Notes under the pieces: generated by a model | The model's database searches: none | What the model was told of the DNA's origin: nothing | What the model saw: only the letters and a program-made list of their open reading frames with translations | Made by a program: the position numbers and the translations under genes | Assembly: GCA_900555295.1 (NCBI GenBank) | Contig: USKN01000026.1 | Location: 1 to 14,385 of the forward strand | Length of the DNA: 14,385 nt | Reading direction: 5' to 3' | Origin: an uncultured Eubacteriales bacterium | GTDB lineage: Bacteria; Bacillota; Clostridia; UMGS1810 | Part shown: positions 5,249-12,511 of the stretch, in pieces | Position numbering within the stretch: the stretch's first letter is position 1 | Layout of the letters: each line of letters begins with the position of its first letter

Positions 5249-5444
5249 CTGCTCGCACCCGCCACCGAGATGTTTTTTGCAAGATTTTAGTGCGGCAGGG
5301 TGCAGGCGGGCTGTCGCACGTTTTAGCCGACAAGCTGAAAGATTGTGAAAAACTTCCGGTGTCGGGCAATGCGTATTCAACTCCCTCTTGCCTGTTCTAA
5401 ACATATAAGGCAAACCCCACATTTTAAAACAATATTATCTGACT

Positions 5445-5491
5445 AAAAAAACATAGAGAACCGCATATTTGTTGCAGTTCTCTATGTTTTT
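5445..5491. terminator. Bidirectional terminator of the RND efflux operon
   Basis: ACATAGAGAAC (5451-5461) and GTTCTCTATGT (5477-5487) form a perfect 11-bp stem with a 15-nt loop. On the minus strand it is followed by T7 (5451-5445) just downstream of the RND stop codon. On the plus strand it is followed by T5, so it can also stop transcription coming from argF-AlbA_2. Confidence 0.85.
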
Positions 5492-5496
5492 ATTTA

Positions 5497-8400
5497 TTAC
5501 TGTGCTTTAATTTTTGCGGCCTTCTTTTGTGCTCTTTTTATTTTTTTTAGCTCAAATATTTTAAATACCGCCGGTATTACAAACAATGTTAAAAGTGTAC
5601 CTACAAGGAGTCCGCCCACAAGTACAAGCGCAAGCGGCTGCATCATTTCGGCACCGCTCGACTTTGCCATAGCCATAGGCAAAAATCCGAGTACAGATGT
5701 AAGTGATGTCATTAAAATAGGTCTCATTCTTGTTATGCCCGATTCTATAAGTGCGGTATCGAGCTGTGCGTCGGGTTTTTCTTTGCGGTAGGTGTTTACA
5801 AAGTCTATAAGCACTATCGCGTTATTAACTACTATACCCAAAAGCATAAGTACACCTATACAGCCCACAACCGAAAGCGGTGTGCGTGTTATAAACAGTA
5901 CCAGCGCAACACCTATTATAGCAAGCGGTACGGTAAACAGTATTATAAACGGCTGTAAAAGGTTTTCAAACTGTGCCGCCATTACAAGATACATAAGTAC
6001 TATACCCAAAAGTATTGCAAGCAGTAATGATTTCATAGCGTCCATCATTATTTTGTACGAACCGCCCGTATTCATACTTATTCCGTCGGGCATACCGTGC
6101 TTTTCGAGTGCTTTGTAAAATTCGGCTGTGGCAGTACCCATATCGGTGCCGTACAGTTTTGCCGAAATTGTTATAACACGTTTTTGGTCAACACGCGAAA
6201 GCGTTGTGTAGCCTTGCTCTACCTTTACATCGGCAATATCCGAAAGCGATATCCATTGCCCCGTGGGAGCTTTTATTTGCATATTTTTAAGCTCATTGTA
6301 GTTTTTAACGTAATTTTCGGGGTATACAATTTTTATATCGTATTCGCTGCCGCCCTCGGTATAACGCGATGCCGTTGTGCCGTCGAGCGCGTATTTGGTA
6401 AGGTTTGCAACCGTTGTGGTGTTAAGCCCGTATCTTGCCGCACGTGATGAATCTATGTGTATACGTACCTCCGATTTTGTTTCCGAAAGCGACGTATCCG
6501 TTTCGGTAACGCCCTTTACATTAGATAAAAGCTTTTGTGCCTCATCGGTAAAGGTTTTGAGTTCGTCATCATCTGTTCCCGTAAATTCAAAACTCAATTC
6601 GTTTGACGACATACCGCTCATAGATGAGTTTGACGCTTGAACCGACACGGTTGCGCCCGTAATTTCCGAAAGTAAGTCACGTATATCCTGGCATACAGCA
6701 TCGGTTGATTTTTTACGCTTATCTTTAAGTGTTACAGTAATGCTTGACGAGTTTGAACCCGAGCCCATTATTGCGCCCATAGCGCCGCTTGAACCTACAT
6801 TGGAGAATATTGTTTGAACGTTTTTATCTTTTTTAATTATATTTTCAACTTTTTCGGTAAGCGCATTTGTGTCTTCAAGTTTTGTACCCTGCGGCATTTC
6901 AAGGCTTACCGTGAGCATGCCTTCATCGCTTGACGGCATAAGCTCCATACCAAGTGAGCCGAGTACAATAAGCGATACAACAAATATTGCAATTACCGCA
7001 ATCATAAATTTTTTGGTATGGCGCAAAACCGACGCAAGCGCCTTTCTGTATTTACCGTAAAGATAGTTCATCATCTTTTCAAACGGTACAAGTACAAACG
7101 AAAGCTTTTCGTTGCGCTTGTCGGTGTTTTTCATTTTTGATGTGAACATTGGTATAATTAAAAATGTTACAATAAGTGACGAAATCTGCGAGAATATAAT
7201 GGAAAATGCAAGCTGTTTAAACATTATCGCCATCATATTGTCTATAAACAGTATTGGTACATATACAATACAGGTTGTTATAACCGACGCAACAACCGCA
7301 CCTACAACTTCGCCCGCACCATTTACCGACGAGGTGTATTCGTCCTCTTTAAGAGCGGTTTTGCGGCGGTAAATATTTTCTATTACAACAACCGAGTTGT
7401 CAACCAGCATACCGACGCCAAGCGCAAGACCGCCGAGCGATACAACGTTTAACGACATTCCCGAAAAATACATACCTATAAATGTGGTTATAACCGATAT
7501 AGGCATTGAAATACCTATAACAAGCGATGTACGAACATTTCCGAGGAATAAAAGCAGTACAAGTATTGCTAAAAATGCACCCGATACAGCATTGTTTGCA
7601 ACCGAGTTTATGGAGTCCTCAATATAGCTTGCCTGTTCCATTGTCATATTGTATTTAAATTTCGGGTTTTGGTCTTTTATGCTGTCGAGCACCGATATTA
7701 CACCGTTTACAACATCAACGGTATTTGCGTCCGACTCGGCGCTTATGCTTATTGAAAGCGAGTCTTTGCCGTTTAATCGTGCATACGACGAATTATCGGA
7801 ATATGTGTCTTTTACCGACGCTATATCTTTTAGATATATAATTTGTCCCGTTGATGTATTTAAGGGCACATTTTCTATATCTTTTACCATAGAGAATTTA
7901 CCCAGCGCCCTTACCGACATATCACGGTTCATACCCTCGGTTGAACCTGCCGGCATATTGGTGTTTTGTGCGCCTATTGCGCCTATTATAGACGATATGC
8001 TCATATCGAAACCGTATATTTTTTCGGGGTCGACTTCAACCTCTATAATACGGTCGCGCGCACCGGCAATATCAACCGATGCAACACCGTCAACCGCTTC
8101 AAGACGGCTTTTTAAGTTGTCCTCAACAAATTGTTTTGTTTGTATAAGGTCGTACCCGTCATATGTTATGCTCATCATTGCCGCGCTCATCATAGACGTG
8201 TCGAGTTTCATAACGGTTGGGTCTTCACATTCGTCGGGCAAATACGATTTAATAAGGTCTATTCTGTCCTTCATATTGGATACCGCTTTATCCATATCCG
8301 TTTTGGCATTAAAAGATACCATTACAACCGACGTCCCCTCCGACGATTGGCTCTGAATTGTGTCAACGCCCGATACCGAGCTTATGGCACTTTCTATATT

Positions 8401-8595
8401 TTTTGTAACAAGGTTTTCAACCTCCGACGAGCCTACATTGGGGTAAGATGTGTACACAAGCGCGTATGTCATTTCCATATCGGGCATAAGCTCAATCGGA
8501 AGCATTGTAAGCGCATATGCACCTATTACAACAAATATAAGTATTATCATACTTACCGCAACGGGGCGTTTAACTGAAAGTTCGTGTAATTTCAT
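5497..8595 (-). CDS. RND-family multidrug efflux permease (AcrB/SwrC-like)
   Basis: A proton-driven export pump of the resistance-nodulation-division superfamily, 1032 residues as expected. The N-terminus KLHELSVKRPVAVSMIILIFVVIG is the classic cytoplasmic start and TM1 of AcrB-type permeases. A first large extracytoplasmic loop follows (about 30-330), then a TM2-TM6 block with the proton-relay region GVGMLVDNSVVVIEN near residue 395. The first aspartate of the AcrB Asp-Asp pair is kept and the second is Asn, a variant I know from many such pumps outside proteobacteria. A second half repeats the layout, with TM7 near 530 and TM8-TM12 from about 840 (MAAQFENLLQPFIILFTVPLAIIG, LMLLGIVVNNAIVLIDF). 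It lies 13 bp behind the membrane-fusion gene, with an AGGGG SD, and is the last gene of the operon. The drug range is unknown. In B. subtilis the relative SwrC exports surfactin. Confidence 0.95.
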   Translation of the reverse strand: MKLHELSVKRPVAVSMIILIFVVIGAYALTMLPIELMPDMEMTYALVYTSYPNVGSSEVENLVTKNIESAISSVSGVDTIQSQSSEGTSVVMVSFNAKTDMDKAVSNMKDRIDLIKSYLPDECEDPTVMKLDTSMMSAAMMSITYDGYDLIQTKQFVEDNLKSRLEAVDGVASVDIAGARDRIIEVEVDPEKIYGFDMSISSIIGAIGAQNTNMPAGSTEGMNRDMSVRALGKFSMVKDIENVPLNTSTGQIIYLKDIASVKDTYSDNSSYARLNGKDSLSISISAESDANTVDVVNGVISVLDSIKDQNPKFKYNMTMEQASYIEDSINSVANNAVSGAFLAILVLLLFLGNVRTSLVIGISMPISVITTFIGMYFSGMSLNVVSLGGLALGVGMLVDNSVVVIENIYRRKTALKEDEYTSSVNGAGEVVGAVVASVITTCIVYVPILFIDNMMAIMFKQLAFSIIFSQISSLIVTFLIIPMFTSKMKNTDKRNEKLSFVLVPFEKMMNYLYGKYRKALASVLRHTKKFMIAVIAIFVVSLIVLGSLGMELMPSSDEGMLTVSLEMPQGTKLEDTNALTEKVENIIKKDKNVQTIFSNVGSSGAMGAIMGSGSNSSSITVTLKDKRKKSTDAVCQDIRDLLSEITGATVSVQASNSSMSGMSSNELSFEFTGTDDDELKTFTDEAQKLLSNVKGVTETDTSLSETKSEVRIHIDSSRAARYGLNTTTVANLTKYALDGTTASRYTEGGSEYDIKIVYPENYVKNYNELKNMQIKAPTGQWISLSDIADVKVEQGYTTLSRVDQKRVITISAKLYGTDMGTATAEFYKALEKHGMPDGISMNTGGSYKIMMDAMKSLLLAILLGIVLMYLVMAAQFENLLQPFIILFTVPLAIIGVALVLFITRTPLSVVGCIGVLMLLGIVVNNAIVLIDFVNTYRKEKPDAQLDTALIESGITRMRPILMTSLTSVLGFLPMAMAKSSGAEMMQPLALVLVGGLLVGTLLTLFVIPAVFKIFELKKIKRAQKKAAKIKAQ

Positions 8596-8608
8596 ATTAT
8601 GTGTACCC

Positions 8609-9937
8609 CTATTTCTCTACAATTTTTATTTCGTTGTTTTTGTCGGAAATATATTCTTTTCCGCTTACTATTACTTTGTCGCCCGACTCAATTCCGCTTA
8701 AAATCTGCGCGCTTTCGTCGTTCATAATTCCCGTTTCAACATTTCTTTTTTGTGCTTTTTTGCCTTTTGCAACATATACGTAATATCCGTTGCTGTTGTC
8801 CTGCATAAGCGATTCAACGGGTATTGTAATTGCGTTTGAGTCGCTTTCGGTTACAAGCGTTATATCGGCAATCATACCTTGCTTTAATTTGCCGTCGGCG
8901 TTCGACATTGAAACTTTTACCGTGTAAAGACCCGTTTTTCCGTCCTTTACAGGGTTTACCGACGTTACAACGCCCTCAACGTTTTCTACATTTGCGCTTT
9001 TTATATTTACATTCGCTTTTGTGCCTACGTCAACAAGAGGTATAACCGATTCGGTTACGCTTATTTCGGCGTCAACAAGCGATGTGTTTGTAATTGTTAC
9101 AACAGGCGTTCCCTGTGCCACCATTTGTCCTTTGTTTACGCTCTTTGACGAAATATATCCCGAGATAGGCGCGGTAACGGTACAATTGTCTAAATTATTT
9201 TTTGCAATATCGAGCGCGGCTTTTGCCGATTCAATGCCCGATTGCGCACTGTTTATGCCTGCCTCTGCCGATTCTACCGACGCTTTTGCGGTTGCGGCAC
9301 TCTCTTGCGACACAACGTTTTTGGTTAAATCGTAATTTGTTTTTGCCGTATTTAAGCTTAATTCTGCATTTTCAAGACTTGTTTTGTATGTATTAAATTC
9401 CGTTTCGCTTATTGCACCCATATCGTAAAGCGTTTTTTGCTTGTTGTATATGTCAAGTGCGTTATCGTATGCAATCTGTGCGGCATTGAGCTGTGATTCA
9501 AGCTGTGTAAGAGTTTGGCGCATACTTCCGTTTGTTACGCTGTTATATCCCGCCTCGGCGCTTTTTTTGGACGCTTCAGCGCTTTTTTTAGACGACACCG
9601 CGCTGTTGTATGCCGCAAGCGCCTGATTGTACGCAAGTCTGTAAGATGTTGGGTCAATTGTTACAAGCTTGCTGCCCGCTCTTACAAAGTCACCCTCTTT
9701 TACATATACCGTTTGTGCGTCGCCCGATACTTTTGCCGAAACGGCGGTGCTTTCGGACGCAATAATTTCACCGGTATAACTTGCCGTTGAGTTTATATCA
9801 CCCGAATTTACGGTGTATACGGTTACATTGGTTGCGTTTGTTGTTTCCTTTTTTTGTTTGTCATCTTTTTTTGAGCAGCCTGCCGCACCAAAAGCAAGCA
9901 AAACCGCCGTACTTACTGCTATAATTTTTTTATACAT
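8609..9937 (-). CDS. RND efflux periplasmic-adaptor (membrane-fusion) lipoprotein
   Basis: A protein of 442 residues that would bridge the RND pump and the TolC-like protein. The N-terminus is a lipoprotein signal: lipobox FGAAGC with Cys21 as the predicted lipidated residue. A split biotinyl-lipoyl domain comes next (ASESTAVSAKVSGDAQTVYVKEGDFVRAGSKLVTID, about 60-95). A long Ala/Ser/Lys-rich alpha-hairpin coiled coil (about 100-255) contains repeated SSKKSAEASKKSAEA-like heptads. The lipoyl half returns at TAPISGYISSKSVNKGQMVAQGTPV, and a beta-barrel and membrane-proximal domain end at KIVEK. SD AAAGGAG overlaps the tolC stop and lies 13 bp into the gap, so translation is likely coupled. The stop is TAG, three codons before a TAA in the same frame. 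The coiled-coil length is typical of adaptors that dock on a TolC partner. Confidence 0.92.
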   Translation of the reverse strand: MYKKIIAVSTAVLLAFGAAGCSKKDDKQKKETTNATNVTVYTVNSGDINSTASYTGEIIASESTAVSAKVSGDAQTVYVKEGDFVRAGSKLVTIDPTSYRLAYNQALAAYNSAVSSKKSAEASKKSAEAGYNSVTNGSMRQTLTQLESQLNAAQIAYDNALDIYNKQKTLYDMGAISETEFNTYKTSLENAELSLNTAKTNYDLTKNVVSQESAATAKASVESAEAGINSAQSGIESAKAALDIAKNNLDNCTVTAPISGYISSKSVNKGQMVAQGTPVVTITNTSLVDAEISVTESVIPLVDVGTKANVNIKSANVENVEGVVTSVNPVKDGKTGLYTVKVSMSNADGKLKQGMIADITLVTESDSNAITIPVESLMQDNSNGYYVYVAKGKKAQKRNVETGIMNDESAQILSGIESGDKVIVSGKEYISDKNNEIKIVEK

Positions 9938-9950
9938 GATGTAGTCTCCT

Positions 9951-11099
9951 TTATAAGCCTATTGATATTTCATAACCGTACTTTTCCACCGCAAGTTTGT
10001 AAGTAAGCTTTGCGTTTTCAAGCGATATGTTTGCGTTTAAATAATCGTTAAGCGATTTGGTAAGTTCGGTATTGGTTATCATACCGCTGCCAAACTTTAC
10101 TTTGTTTATATCGTAAGTTTGTTTTGCAATATCCGCCGACGTTTGCGCCGTATTGAGAGAGTCTTTTGCGGTAAGGCACGAATTATACGTGTTGTTTAAC
10201 GAAAGCGCAATTTGTTTTTTGCCGTTTGTATAGCTGTATTCTTTGTTTATATAATCGCTGTACGCGCTTTGGTATGTTGCAGATGACTCCGAAAGCGGTT
10301 TTGCAATTTCAAAATATTCTTTGGCAAGCAAGTAGTTTTCGTTTAATGCATTTACATCGTAGCGGCTCGTCATTGCTTTTTCGGTATCGTCTTTAAGCGC
10401 CGCCGAAAAATCTTTACATTCTATGCTGTCGGTTAATTCAAAATCACAATCCGTTCCGTCAAGCTGTAAATTTATTTTTAAATTTTCTTTTGCTATATCG
10501 CGGGTTCGTATGTACGAGTTAAGCGTGTTTTCGCATTGCGTTACGTTAAGCCCGGCGCCTTTAAGGTCAAGCTCCGCTATCATTCCGAGCTCAAAACGTT
10601 TTGATACGTTATCGTAATTTTCTTTTGCAAGATTATACGCGTTTTGCGCTATACCGCACAATGAGTCGGCTATTTTATAATTAAAGTAACTTTGCGTTAC
10701 ATTATACGATATATTTGATTTTATTTTTTCAAGGTTTTTATCGTTCAATCTTATTGCCGCTTCATACGAATGTACATAATAACCTTTTTTTACAAACATT
10801 ACCGAGTAGTTTGTTGAGTGTACATCCGCTTTTTTATATCTGTTCATATTTTTATATGCGGCGTCCAAATTAATTTTGTTGCTTTTTTGCTCGGTTTCGA
10901 AAGCCGTAATTTGCGGATTGTCTTTAATTGCCATATCAATTGCGTCTTTAAGCGAAAGCTTGTAATGCGCCGCTTGTGCTTGTGCTTGTGTTTGCATTTG
11001 TGTTTGTTCGGCGTCGGCATATACCGAACCCGCCGCAAGCGATACGGCTAAAAATACTGCCGTCGCCGATGATAATAATTTTTTTTGCTTTATAATCAT
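9951..11099 (-). CDS. TolC-family (outer-membrane-efflux-like) protein, barrel region reduced
   Basis: A protein of 382 residues with a Sec signal peptide (basic MIIKQKK, hydrophobic core, cleavage likely after SVYA near residue 29) and a Gln/Ala-rich linker (about 32-45). The two repeats of the OEP fold are visible: helix starts KLSLKDAIDMAIKDNPQITAFE and YDVNALNENYLLAKEYFEIAK, and long amphipathic helices including ENYDNVSKRFELGMIAELDLKGAGLNVTQCE and QTYDINKVKFGSGMITNTELTKSLNDY, with the typical 'G-M-I-x-x-x-E/D-L' turns. Where TolC has about 50 residues of paired beta-strands, only about 25 are present in each repeat, so a transmembrane barrel is doubtful. It is shorter than typical OEPs (about 420-480). 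The start overlaps the marR stop (ATGA). The role inferred from context is exit duct or cell-wall-spanning partner of the RND pump. Confidence 0.85.
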   Translation of the reverse strand: MIIKQKKLLSSATAVFLAVSLAAGSVYADAEQTQMQTQAQAQAAHYKLSLKDAIDMAIKDNPQITAFETEQKSNKINLDAAYKNMNRYKKADVHSTNYSVMFVKKGYYVHSYEAAIRLNDKNLEKIKSNISYNVTQSYFNYKIADSLCGIAQNAYNLAKENYDNVSKRFELGMIAELDLKGAGLNVTQCENTLNSYIRTRDIAKENLKINLQLDGTDCDFELTDSIECKDFSAALKDDTEKAMTSRYDVNALNENYLLAKEYFEIAKPLSESSATYQSAYSDYINKEYSYTNGKKQIALSLNNTYNSCLTAKDSLNTAQTSADIAKQTYDINKVKFGSGMITNTELTKSLNDYLNANISLENAKLTYKLAVEKYGYEISIGL

Positions 11100-11569
11100 T
11101 TTTGTTCCGCCTTTCCCTGTTCACATAAAAAAACATCATCAACATAACTTTTGCCTATGCGTTCAAATTTTGCCAAAAGCTCAAAAAGCATTTGCTGTTC
11201 GCTTTCGGGCATTGCGCTGTTTAATACATTTATAAAGTCCTTTGACTGCGCCTTTGCGTCCTCATAGTAGTTTTTAAGCGCATTTGTGGGTTTTACCACT
11301 TTGTAGCGTTTATCCTTTTCGTCTTTAAAAGTGGTTAAAAGCCCTTTATCTTCCATACGTTTCATAAACCCGTTTACCGTTGCGTGGCTTAATCCAAACT
11401 CATTTTCAATATCTTTTTGAGTTATTTTTTTGTCGAAATTATCTGCCAAAAACCCCAAGATTTGTGCTTGCCCGTGTGTTATGCCGGTTTTTGAAAGCAC
11501 TTTGTTTGAATACTTTTTCATACAAATAGATGACCTTATAAGTTGTGAAAAAAGTTCATCAGCTCTCAT
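11096..11569 (-). CDS. MarR-family transcriptional repressor of the efflux operon
   Basis: A protein of 157 residues with the MarR winged-helix fold: a helical dimerisation N-terminus (MRADELFSQLIRSSICMKKY), GITHGQAQILGFLADN, then ITQKDIENEFGLSHATVNGFMKRMEDKGLL as the helix-turn-helix with recognition helix near 68-80. The wing contains FKDEKDKRYKVVKPT, matching the family DxRxxxxxLT region though with Lys-Pro-Thr in place of Leu-Thr. C-terminal dimer helices follow. MarR proteins repress efflux genes and release DNA upon binding phenolic or drug ligands; the ligand here is unknown. It is the first gene of the operon, with SD GAGGGTGAT and ATG 11569. Its TGA overlaps the tolC ATG. The palindrome at 11593-11614 is the likely site of autorepression. 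Confidence 0.92.
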   Translation of the reverse strand: MRADELFSQLIRSSICMKKYSNKVLSKTGITHGQAQILGFLADNFDKKITQKDIENEFGLSHATVNGFMKRMEDKGLLTTFKDEKDKRYKVVKPTNALKNYYEDAKAQSKDFINVLNSAMPESEQQMLFELLAKFERIGKSYVDDVFLCEQGKAEQK

Positions 11570-11592
11570 AGTAATATCACCCTCAATTTAAT

Positions 11593-11614
11593 AATATGTA
11601 GCACGTTACATATT
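11593..11614. promoter_or_regulatory. Candidate MarR operator
   Basis: AATATGTA (11593-11600) and TACATATT (11607-11614) form a perfect 8-bp inverted repeat with a 6-bp spacer. The 22-bp length and the overlap with the -10 box (11612-11617) fit a MarR dimer blocking RNA polymerase. Binding is inferred. Confidence 0.7.
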
Positions 11615-11640
11615 TTACAATAATGTTTTTATTTTGTCAA
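11612..11640 (-). promoter_or_regulatory. Promoter of the marR-tolC-adaptor-RND operon
   Basis: On the minus strand TTGACA (11640-11635) and TAAAAT (11617-11612) are 17 bp apart. It is the only strong promoter I see for the whole 6-kb operon. Confidence 0.8.
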
Positions 11641-11728
11641 CAAAAAAAGTAACGATATTGCGGGCTTAAATATTAAATTATTTGTTATTTTTTTAAATAT
11701 TGCATAAAGTTGTTAATAAACTGTAAAT

Positions 11729-11771
11729 TTAACAAACATTTTACATAAAATGCATTTTGTAATTTACAAAT
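11729..11771. promoter_or_regulatory. PhoP-box-like repeats and palindromes upstream of the response regulator
   Basis: TTAACA (11729-11734) and TTTACA (11740-11745) are direct repeats with 11-bp start-to-start spacing, the pattern of Bacillus PhoP boxes (TT[A/T/C]ACA-N5). A third TTTACA at 11763-11768 serves as the -35. Between them lie two perfect palindromes, AAAATGCATTTT (11747-11758) and TTTGTAATTTACAAA (11757-11771). This suggests autoregulation, but such motifs arise easily in AT-rich DNA. Confidence 0.4.
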
Positions 11772-11791
11772 TAAACATATAATGATATAAT
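11763..11791 (+). promoter_or_regulatory. Promoter of the two-component system
   Basis: TTTACA (11763-11768) and TATAAT (11786-11791) with a 17-bp spacer. The leader that follows (11792-11829) is almost pure purine, with three imperfect GAGAAAAAA repeats, and ends in the SD AGGCGG. Confidence 0.65.
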
Positions 11792-11839
11792 AGAAAAAAA
11801 GAGAAAAAAGAGAAAAAAGATAAAAAGGCGGTAAAAGTT

Positions 11840-12508
11840 ATGAAAACAATATACTGTGTTGAAGATGACGAAAACATAAGAGAACTTATAGAATATACGC
11901 TCGGTTCTATGGGGTTTGAGGTGTGCGGATTTGGCAGCGCGGCAGCATTTTACGACGCATTGTCAAAAAAGACCCCGTCACTTGTATTGCTTGATATAAT
12001 GCTGCCCGATAGTGACGGTATGCAAATACTTTCACATATACGTGCAACACCGGCGGTAAAAAAACTGCCCGTTATTATGCTTACCGCCAAAGCGGGACGG
12101 ATTGATAAAATAAAAGGACTTGACAGCGGTGCCGACGATTACATAACAAAACCGTTTGATGTTCTTGAACTTGTGTCGCGCATAAACGCACTTTTAAGAC
12201 GGTGCGAGCAAACCGACGACAGTATTTTAACATACAACGAAATAACCGTTGATACCGCACGCCGAAAAGTAACCGCAAACAATGATGAAATACCGTTAAC
12301 ATACAAAGAATTTGAGCTGTTAAAGCAATTGCTTATAAATAACGGCATTGTTTTAACGCGTGACAGGCTTATGAACGACGTGTGGGGTACCGATTTTGAG
12401 GGTGAAACGCGTACGGTAGACGTACATATAAGAACGCTGCGCCAAAAACTCGGCAAATACGGAGATTATATAGAAACGGTTCGCAATGTCGGATATAAGG
12501 TGGGATAG
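11840..12508 (+). CDS. OmpR/PhoB-family response regulator
   Basis: A DNA-binding output protein of 222 residues. The receiver domain (1-120) has the acidic pocket E8-D9-D10, phosphoacceptor D52 in LLDIMLP, T82 in IMLTAKA and K104 in ITKPFD. The OmpR-type winged helix (about 128-222) shows LTYKEFELLKQLLINNG, TRDRLMNDVWG, and RTVDVHIRTLRQKLG, the recognition helix, ending in VRNVGYKVG. This is closest in style to PhoB/PhoP of Firmicutes, but no pst or phoU gene is here, so phosphate sensing is only a guess. The ATG at 11840 has SD AGGCGG at 9 nt. It stops with TAG, followed after one codon in the same frame by the kinase start. It is phosphorylated by that kinase in all likelihood. Confidence 0.92.
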   Translation: MKTIYCVEDDENIRELIEYTLGSMGFEVCGFGSAAAFYDALSKKTPSLVLLDIMLPDSDGMQILSHIRATPAVKKLPVIMLTAKAGRIDKIKGLDSGADDYITKPFDVLELVSRINALLRRCEQTDDSILTYNEITVDTARRKVTANNDEIPLTYKEFELLKQLLINNGIVLTRDRLMNDVWGTDFEGETRTVDVHIRTLRQKLGKYGDYIETVRNVGYKVG

Positions 12509-12511
12509 AAA

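Larger units (their letters stand above)
5118..5393. repeat. Intergenic structured element bounded by imperfect inverted repeats
   Basis: AGGCAAGAGAGAGTCGAAC (5118-5136) matches at 16 of 19 positions the reverse complement of 5375-5393, and weaker similarity continues inward. The left arm lies within the end of the AlbA_2 gene. Between the arms are the nested hairpin at 5146-5248 and G/C-richer segments with further pairing: CCCGCC with GGCGGG, CCGACA with TGTCGG. A 10-bp direct repeat, AACATAGAGA, occurs at 5149-5158 and 5450-5459. No transposase or believable protein is present. It looks like a non-autonomous dispersed repeat or structured RNA element; this cannot be decided from one copy. 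Confidence 0.5.

Noticed and set aside
5168..5422. Minus-strand frame of 84 codons in the gap after the RND gene
   Set aside because: It lies in the structured repeat element, behind the RND terminator, has no promoter or SD I can see, and its residues follow the hairpins. Better explained as translation of an intergenic repeat.
5792..8701. Several plus-strand open frames opposite the RND gene (up to 235 codons at 7649-8356)
   Set aside because: They are antisense to a strongly conserved 1032-residue permease, lack SDs and give Ser/Thr/Ile-rich sequences expected from the complementary strand.
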